Of a DNA stretch of 64,000 nt, positions 57,037-64,000 are shown piece by piece. Position 1 is the first letter of the stretch; the number at the start of each line of letters is the position of its first letter. Below the pieces are notes generated by a model. That model did not search any database, was not told the origin of the DNA, and saw only the letters and a program-made list of their open reading frames with translations. The DNA comes from Ephemerocybe angulata (Eukaryota > Basidiomycota > Agaricomycetes > Agaricales > Psathyrellaceae), in NCBI GenBank assembly GCA_013368325.1, contig JAACJK010000002.1:806001-870000 (forward strand), given 5' to 3'. The position numbers and the translations under genes were made by a program.

Positions 57037-59572
57037 CTAGTAAGCCGACCGTTGACGCTTTGCAGCGGATACTTCGATCTGCTCCAGTCCATCTGAGGAT
57101 CTCTTCATAAGCGTAGAGCCTTGTGCAGAGTGCGCAGATGGATGGGATCGAGAGTCCGCACTAACTGAAGAAGTTGAGCAGGATGGAGATGATGACACTT
57201 CCCGGCGCCGGTCCTCTCCGCCCGGCCTGTCCAGTTCAACCAAGGCAGTGTCGAACATTGCGATAATGTCCGAATAGTGCTGCTCGAGTCCGCGGTGAAG
57301 ATGTTCGGCAAGTCTCTGCCTAGTTTCTCTGTCCCTCGTTCCTCGAACCTTCAGTTTCGCCTTGACCAAAGGAAGGATGTATTGATGCAGGCTGTTGCAG
57401 AGGTCAACGCATGCAGAGCTCCAATACAATGGCGGTGGCTGGACGTCAGGCCCCTCATCCATCAGATAATTCAGTTTTCGGTGGGAGGCATCTTCGCCCT
57501 TCAGGTTTTCCCAGAGTGCCAACGTTGATCTTCCAGTAAAGGCATTAGCAACCGGTGCGCCGACGCCCTCGTAGCCGTACAGTAGATGGCACAGAACGTA
57601 GTAGAAGGACTCCAAGTCGTCGAGGTGGTCGTGAGGAACGGCGGAAAGGATTTTGCGGATGTCCAAGACAGAAACGGATTGATACAAGTGCGTCCCCTGT
57701 CGATCCGAATTGGTAAGAGCGCGAAATGACGAGAACACCTATGGGATACGTACTGCTGGACTCTCGGGACGCATCATATATAGCGGATCTTGCACTACAA
57801 TGGCCATATCGAGGTCGATCAATACGCCTCTCCAACCAGAAGCCACACCATCCTCGCCAAAAAGGATATTATCCATGGCTATATCTCTGTGCAGAACGCC
57901 AGCCTTGAGAAGGTTGTAGTGACCTATATGCGTGTGTAAGTAACGAGACCGTGCCAACACGAGAGTGATCGGTACAAACCTTGGATCGCGTCACGGAGAG
58001 CCGATATCGCTTGTCGCTGCGAGGTGAACTGGTATAGCGGCAGCCCATACCGCACCATCGTCACTCGACACATCGTTCGGTTATAGAAATCTTCCGACCC
58101 CAGGTCAAAAGACGCTGGTCGAAGGTTCTTCGTCTGCACGCGGTCATCTTCGAAAGCGAGCATTTGAACGGCGCCCTCGACACCCTTCGCACGTTCCAGG
58201 AACGTATACTCCGGCACCTGCGCGTCGGTTCGCCAGGAATCTTTGACGAGGATAGCTTTCCCCTCTCGGTCCTTCGCATGCCAGCATACCGTTCCGCGCC
58301 CGCGTACGGTCTGAGCAACAATACAGGACCGTTCCATGTCCAGCTTGTACTTAACTCGTTTGCCCAATCCATCGAGTGTGGATATCGTACCAGCGACTTT
58401 CCTTCCACCCTTGACCGTCCATTGGACGCTCGTGTCAATTCCGAGGATGGCTTCATGTTGCGATGAGAGACCAAGAATGAGGCGAACGAACGTGCAGGGG
58501 TCGTCATGAATGTTCAGGGGGGTGGTTTTGTAGGTACCGCTGCGATCAGAATGGACGAGCCGGACGTGCGTTTCCGTGAGAAGAAGAGAACGAGAGAAGA
58601 GTCGATTCAGTTGCTCGAAGAATATCTGCCTGGAGTCGACGTAAATCGCTGGCTGGGACAGATAAGCTCTGATAACACGTACCTGTTGTACACAGCCAGA
58701 TGATCGACGTCGGCTTCAGTGACGTCGGCCTCCCGCTTTACATCGAAGACTGAAGATACATTGCAGAATCCGATAGAGCCATTGACTGATCTACCGGCAG
58801 AATCCCTGTCATTGGGAAGGTCGAAAGAGGGCCCGCTGGCCTTGATCGCAATGTCGGGGCTCGAGACTTGGGTGGAGTCGTCGCAGTGGTGAAATGTGGT
58901 GTGGTGGGTATCGACGACTTCCCTTGCGCCCTTCGCGATGCCGAAGCCGACGAGAATCGCCTGAATAATCTTAGTGTAGCGATCGCGCAGTTGCCCAGCC
59001 CGGATATGCTGGGGAATATCGGTCCAAGTGCTGTTGCCGCAGTCGTAGAGGGAGGAGGCGGCCAAGAAGTTCTTTATCCTCCGCTCAGAAGCAGCTCCCT
59101 TGGTGTATAGCTCCTTGAGGCACACTCCGTCAACAGTGTAGGGTTCGTGAAGGTCAGCTATCGCAGCCGTCCTTTGCTCGTCCAGATTCTTCCCAGACGT
59201 AGATGATCGGCTAGAACGAGAAACGCTAGGCGTTGAGACGATGCGTTCAGGGCCGTCTTTTCGGGCAACCTCGGGAGGAGTAGGACAAGCATTGTTTGAG
59301 TATGGTTGGGGAGCTGCCTGAGTCCGTGCGGCGCCAATCAACAGCGCGGCCTTGCCCAACGATTTCGTCCGTGGTGGTGCTTTCTTTCCGTTCCTCGTAC
59401 GCGATGGTACTCTTGGTGCGTTCGTAGGGATTGCATTGCTTCTGGTTGTCGTCTTGGACCGCGAATTGGCAGGTTTCGCAGCCGATTGGAGGGCTTTAGG
59501 CTGAGCTTCTGAGCGTGCTTGGGAACGTGTCTGGACCCGAGAAACAGTGTTGTTGGTGCTTGACGCAGACAT
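57037..59572 (-). CDS. FunK1 fungal-type protein kinase I (intact)
   Basis: Exons 59572-58683, 58629-57980, 57923-57754 and 57696-57037 encode 789 residues. The start MSASSTNN precedes SRVQTRSQARS, the family N-terminal hallmark. Motifs are ASSLYDCGN, ASGPSFDLP, GRGTVCWHA, ILVKDSWR with the ATP Lys, HRDIAMDN, IDLDMA and HLDDLESFYYVLCH. All catalytic residues are present. Closest to locus D in this window (shared QLNRLFSRSLL and TDAQVPEYTFLE). The tail ends KRQRSAY. Convergent with H across the copia element and divergent from K3. Confidence 0.94.
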
Positions 59573-60296
59573 ATTCTCGCAGTATACGCCGAAGGATGGT
59601 TTGGTTGGAAGCAAGTCGTGTTCGATGGTTCGAAAGTTCAACAAGCACAATGACAATGCGAGATGGAGGTTCAGAGCAAGCCGTGACAGTGACACTCATT
59701 GGTCCGAACCTCGATCACCGAATTGGGAAGAAAGCCACGTGAGTTTCGGGCCTTTCGGCATGCCAAAAGTAACTTGGATCGCCGACTCACAACAGGTCGA
59801 CACACTTTCCTGGAAGAAGATGCGACTGGGTGCTCAGCGTTTATTACGAGCTTGTTCGTCCCACCCGCGCCCCACAGGTCCCGCCGTCGTTCATCTATCC
59901 TCGCCGATCACATCTCTGCCCACTGTTTATACTCCCGACTCCCACGGGTCGCGTTGGTTCTCACTCAAAGCGAACGGCCCAACTTGAACGGGCCCCATCT
60001 TTAATGCAACGTGAATCCTTCTCTTGTACAACATCGCCATGACACTGCACCCTTCCTACCCAGGATAAGCCTCAATTGAAGAACTTGCTCACGAAATAAT
60101 GTTGTCAAGCTGGGACCTACTGACGCTGCACCGAGTACAATACGAGTAGACGCCGATCCGTCGTCCGTCGTCGTGTCCAGCGTCATCTGTGTGTCCACAA
60201 TTGACCTTTCTTGTTCTGTGAGAGATATATAAGTGGACTAGTGATTCCATTCCATTATACTCCCCAAACATTCCTACCCGTCCCAACACCTTCATA
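59573..60296. other. Divergent spacer between FunK1 I and CCCH gene K3
   Basis: This is 724 bp without a supported gene. GAGAGATATATAAG at 60219-60232 contains a TATA-like ATATATAA about 70 bp upstream of the K3 start codon. Confidence 0.5.
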
Positions 60297-62011
60297 ATGT
60301 TAATTTCCACCACGCCAACTAATCCCTCGGACTCGATGTGTATAACTGAAAAATTAACGTGGGTTCGCTATCGCATTCCCTTTTTATAGTCTCATTCATG
60401 CACTGTTACCTCCTTTAGAGAATCTTTGGATGTAGAGGCCTTGATGGCCCGAACAGACGAGCTTGAGAAAGAATGCCAGCGTCTCAGGCTCAATCTCCGA
60501 GTGCGTGGACTTCTTTCAATTGAGGACGTAGTCGCAAACTCCAAGGAATAAAGCTAACACGTATCCCTTATAGCCGAATCGTATCGTTGCCTTAATAGAT
60601 GGCGATGGTTGCATATTCGAGTTCGAAAGAATTGCGCAGGGTCGTACTGGTGGACTCGAAGCTGCGCGGTGCTTAGCTGCAGGTATACGACAACAGTTCA
60701 AAGTCGGGCCACACAGACCACTCTCGGTCTATGTCTTCCTGAATAAGAGCGGACTGAAAAGTACCCTCAACAAACTTCACATCAATTCGGAGTGGGACGA
60801 CCTGGACAAGTTCATGGTCGGTTTTAACCAAGCGTCGGCCGGATTCATCATGGTCGATGTGGGCTGGAATAAGGAAGCTGCGGATGCGAAGATCAAAGGT
60901 GTGCATCTGTGCAACTTTCCTATCGTCATGCCAGCTAACATCAGCATAGCACTTCTGGAGAAAGAGATAAGTTGCCCTCAAACTGAATTTCTCGTATTTG
61001 GAGGTATGTCGTCTCCAACGAATGAAATCCTCTTGTGCTCACTGCCTTTATACGACGCACGTCAGGCTGCCACGACGCTGGATACGTCCCCAACCTCAGC
61101 ACGCATATCGTCGAAGGCTTCGAGTCCAAGATCTACCTCCTCACAGGCTACAACGAATGTGCATCGCAAATAAAAGACCTCAACCTTCCAACATTCCAAA
61201 TATATGACCTCTTTATCCCGGAAAAAATCGAAGTAACGAGGTCGTATACACCTTCACCTTCCCCAGCACCTAGTGCTAACGATTTTGAATTCGATATGGA
61301 CGAAGCATCTCCAGCACCTGATTATCTAACTCCAGATTACTTCATCCCGGTTACACGGAGACGTAGGGCGGACTCCTCCGCGAGCTACGCCAGCTCAGTC
61401 AACTCATGTGCCTCCACCTACTCCGACTGTGCCAAATCCGCTCCAAATTGTGGGGCAGTCGCTATCCCTCCTTCGACGGCTATGCGAGCTATTGATGCAT
61501 CCCGAGTACGTTACATTCTTCCGTTCCCACCGTAGTTTTCTAACATGAGATCTCCAGCCTGTTTGGAAGCGTAAGTTCTTCCCTTTTATCACTCACCTAC
61601 CAACAGCCTGCTTATATCCCCTCAGAATCACCCCGTCTATGTTCAGTGTACTATCTTTCGAGCGCAGGGTGCAATAATCCTGAGTGTTACAACTCTCACA
61701 AATACACCCTCACCGATGTAGAACTCTACAACCTTCGTGAATACGCGCGAAAGAAGGTGTGCTCAAGTGCCAATAATTTGGGTACGTCTGGATTCGAAAC
61801 AGCTGCAGGGGGCTGCTAACTTATCCCCGAGCAGGAGACTGCCCTCGAGGAGAAGACTGTATATATGGCCACAAGTGTCCGAAACTATCTAGCTGCCATT
61901 TCCAAAAATTGGGGAAGTGCCGATTCAAAGCTAGTGAGTCAGAAATAACCTTCTCGCGTTTAGATGCTAACGGGCCAATCAGAAGGTATGCACACCCCGG
62001 ACAACATGTAA
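60297..62011 (+). CDS. CCCH zinc-finger protein K3 with IDGDG (DUF7923-like) domain
   Basis: Nine exons (60297-60337, 60419-60500, 60574-60898, 60950-61003, 61066-61505, 61558-61570, 61626-61781, 61835-61933, 61983-62011) join in phase to 412 residues. The N-terminal coiled coil (ARTDELEKECQRLRLN) is followed by IVALIDGDGCIFEFERIAQG, GGLEAARCL, FNQASAGFIMVDVGW and GCHDAGYVPNL. An acidic, Ser-rich linker leads to two C-terminal fingers: CSVYYLSSAGCNNPECYNSH and CIYGHKC, then a short KGMHTPDNM tail. The 13-nt exon 6 (encoding PVWK) matches K1. Expected RNA binder; function unknown. Confidence 0.87.
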
Positions 62012-62970
62012 CTGGGCCTCACAACATTTTGGTGCCGCTCTTCCTCAGTACAGTTCCAATACAGTTCTATTCTCGAGTAATCATCGACTAGTATAATGCG
62101 ATTAATAGAAAGCTATAGTATGCAATATCACTCTCCGTCTTCTCTAATGTTCTGGTTTGGTTATCCCATTCGAAGCATACTGAGCGCTGAAGCAGTCCCA
62201 GGTGTCTGAGCTCACTACCGCGGATGTCAATGATTGATATGATCGGACGACATGCTGTAGGGCCACTCCTCACCAGCAAATCGTTCATAGATGTATCCTT
62301 TCCTGACAGTAGAGTACTAGCTCCCGTGGTCTACGGGCTTCCGGGGCTTCTCGGCCCATTCGGGAGTATTTTACGACAGTGATCCGCACGAAAGTCGCAC
62401 GTCGATCTTGAACAGAACCACGATGACCTTGAATCTCGACGCCCTATTTGATTGTGAGGAATCGCCCATCTACCGTGTATCTGACCTGGACCAGGATAAA
62501 AGTGTCAGAGAACACAGGAGCACCGACTCGATCTTGTCTCCAATGACACAACCCCGAGTACGACATTCCGTACATCCCCCTTGTGCCTCATTCCGTTGTC
62601 GTCTGCCGGCCGCGGAGCTCTCGCATTCCCCTTCTGCAATACCTGTGGACATCCCGCAGAGCGGCTTCTACCCGTTGCACCGTAGAACCGTATGGATCAG
62701 ATCAGCAAGCCGCCGGAACGAGGCAAATTCCTAGTTCTGGAAGAGTCTATTCCTCGGAAACGCCCAGCTCTTGTGCTCTGCCCTTCGCGGTGATACGATT
62801 CAATGAAGAGGTACTCGGTCGCCGCTATGTGCTACTCGAGTCCTTGACAGGTATCCGATAGCTAGAACGACCGTGGCGGGATCTGGAAGCAGCCTCGTGG
62901 AAAGTATATAACAGGCTTCGGGGCGATCGTACGATCACCACAACCCTCGAAGCATCCTGCATTACTTACG
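62012..62970. promoter_or_regulatory. Spacer and laccase promoter with TATA box
   Basis: TATATA at 62905-62910 lies 61 bp upstream of the laccase ATG. A plus-strand frame around 62408-62734 has no recognisable domain and is not called. No other gene is seen. Confidence 0.5.
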
Positions 62971-64000
62971 ATGACCAGGACCTCTATGGCACTCCTCGCC
63001 CTTATAGGCTTGCTGGCTGGGGCAAAATTCGCGTCCGCTGCCATTGGTCCTACTGGGACTTTGACCATTTCGAACGCAGAGGTCAGCCCAGATGGCGTTA
63101 CTCGCAAGTAAGAAGATTATTGTCGCAATTCATCGTTTCCCTGCTGTCCTGACACCTGGTTAGAGCTGTCGTCGCTGGAGGTCTCCATCCTGGACCTTTG
63201 ATCAAAGGGAACAAGGTGCGCAGGTTGAGCCATGAACCGCATTCACAATGTTGACCGCTTCTGAAGGGCGACCGCTTCCGCATCAACGTTGTCAACCAGC
63301 TCACGGAATGGGATATGTACAGGGGTACGAGTGTGGTGCGTCACGTCTGTTCCATGTCGGAAAGTGTTCTTCTCAACGATGAGATTCCTTAGCATTGGCA
63401 CGGACTGCACATGAACAAGCAGAATTTCGATGACGGCGCTGCTTGGGTAACCCAGTGCCCAATTTCCCCGAACAACTCCTTCGCGTATGACTTCACTGCG
63501 CCAGGTCAGGCCGGAACTTTCTGGTATCATTCCCATATGTGTATGTCACATTTTTCTACGCGCTATATACTCTTCGCTCATGCCACTATAGCTACGCAGT
63601 ACTGCGATGGACTGCGTGGGCCCTTGGTTATATATGATCCTCGAGACCCCCACAAACGGCTCTACGACATCGATGATGGTACGAACCTCAGATCAGTTCC
63701 CTCAGCAGCGATACTTATGCTCCTCTAGAGAGCACTATAATCACGCTTTCAGACTGGTGAGAATGCGGAACACTCTCGAGTCTATCATACTAACACCGCC
63801 CTAGGTTCCATTCCGCCTCACGCACAGCCATGCCACACGGCTCCCTTCCTCCAATTCCCAACTCCACTCTGATCAACGGGCGAGGAAGGTACCCAGGAGG
63901 GCCAGCAGTTCCTCTCAGCATCGTCAACGTACGAAGGGGCAAGAAGTACCGCTTCAGAATCATCGCCATGGCCTGCGACCCCTTCTGGGACTTCTCTATC
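62971..64000 (+). CDS. Laccase (multicopper oxidase), N-terminal part, runs off the window
   Basis: Exons 62971-63107, 63164-63215, 63267-63335, 63393-63540, 63592-63678, 63729-63756 and 63805 to the edge are in phase. The start begins a hydrophobic signal peptide ([10 protein letters not shown]) with likely cleavage before [12 protein letters not shown], the mature start typical of basidiomycete laccases. Copper-ligand signatures L1 (HWHGL...[11 protein letters not shown]) and L2 (GTFWYHSH...QYCDGLRG) are present; later ones lie outside. Predicted to be secreted and to oxidise phenols with reduction of O2 to water. Many short introns are normal for this family. [11 protein letters not shown] replaces the more usual FFQxGTNWADGP. 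Confidence 0.9.

Noticed and set aside
62408..62734. Plus-strand frame of 108 codons upstream of the laccase
   Set aside because: No domain, no neighbouring exon, and it overlaps the promoter region; could be a small gene but cannot be supported.

Overview
This window looks like accessory, transposon-rich DNA of a filamentous basidiomycete, most likely an Agaricomycete. The evidence is the short (about 50-70 nt) GT-AG introns, an expanded set of FunK1 (fungal-type) protein kinases, a secreted laccase, a four-copy family of CCCH zinc-finger proteins, and copia, hAT-MITE and gag/RT retroelement debris. I see no prokaryotic signal and no complete tRNA or rRNA gene. All exon boundaries were read by eye from splice consensus, reading phase and comparison among the paralogues inside the window.

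Layout, left to right. 1-2.7 kb: retroelement debris on the - strand, split by a hAT-type MITE, followed by a decayed reverse-transcriptase fragment fused to a FunK1 scrap. 3.3-32.5 kb: seven FunK1 loci, six of them forming three head-to-head pairs (A/B, D/E, F/G) with 225-295 bp between start codons. Locus B is split by a 7.1-kb DNA transposon (8753-15880) that has terminal inverted repeats, a 9-bp target duplication and a 1,775-residue transposase gene that appears intact. A broken copy of a mitochondrial carrier gene lies between B and C. 33-41 kb: CCCH gene K0 (-), a duplicated flank, the intact Rim2-like mitochondrial carrier gene (-), and CCCH gene K1 (+). 42-49.4 kb: a seven-span membrane protein gene with one frameshift, CCCH gene K2, and FunK1 H. 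49.6-56.7 kb: a full-length Ty1/copia element on the - strand with LTRs identical by eye, carrying a second hAT MITE. 57-64 kb: FunK1 I (-), CCCH gene K3 (+), and the 5' part of a laccase gene that runs off the right edge.

Two gene families dominate. The FunK1 genes share one architecture: four exons, introns at the same three places and phases, and a third exon of 170 nt in eight of nine loci. The CCCH genes also share theirs: a 325-nt exon for the central domain in three of four, a 54-nt exon in all four, and tandem C-terminal zinc fingers. The two families are interspersed over about 60 kb and both appear to be expanding locally while mobile elements break some copies. The strongest candidates for something undescribed are the TIR transposon, whose transposase combines P-element/THAP9-like catalytic motifs with a C-terminal PHD finger, and the FunK1/CCCH co-cluster itself.
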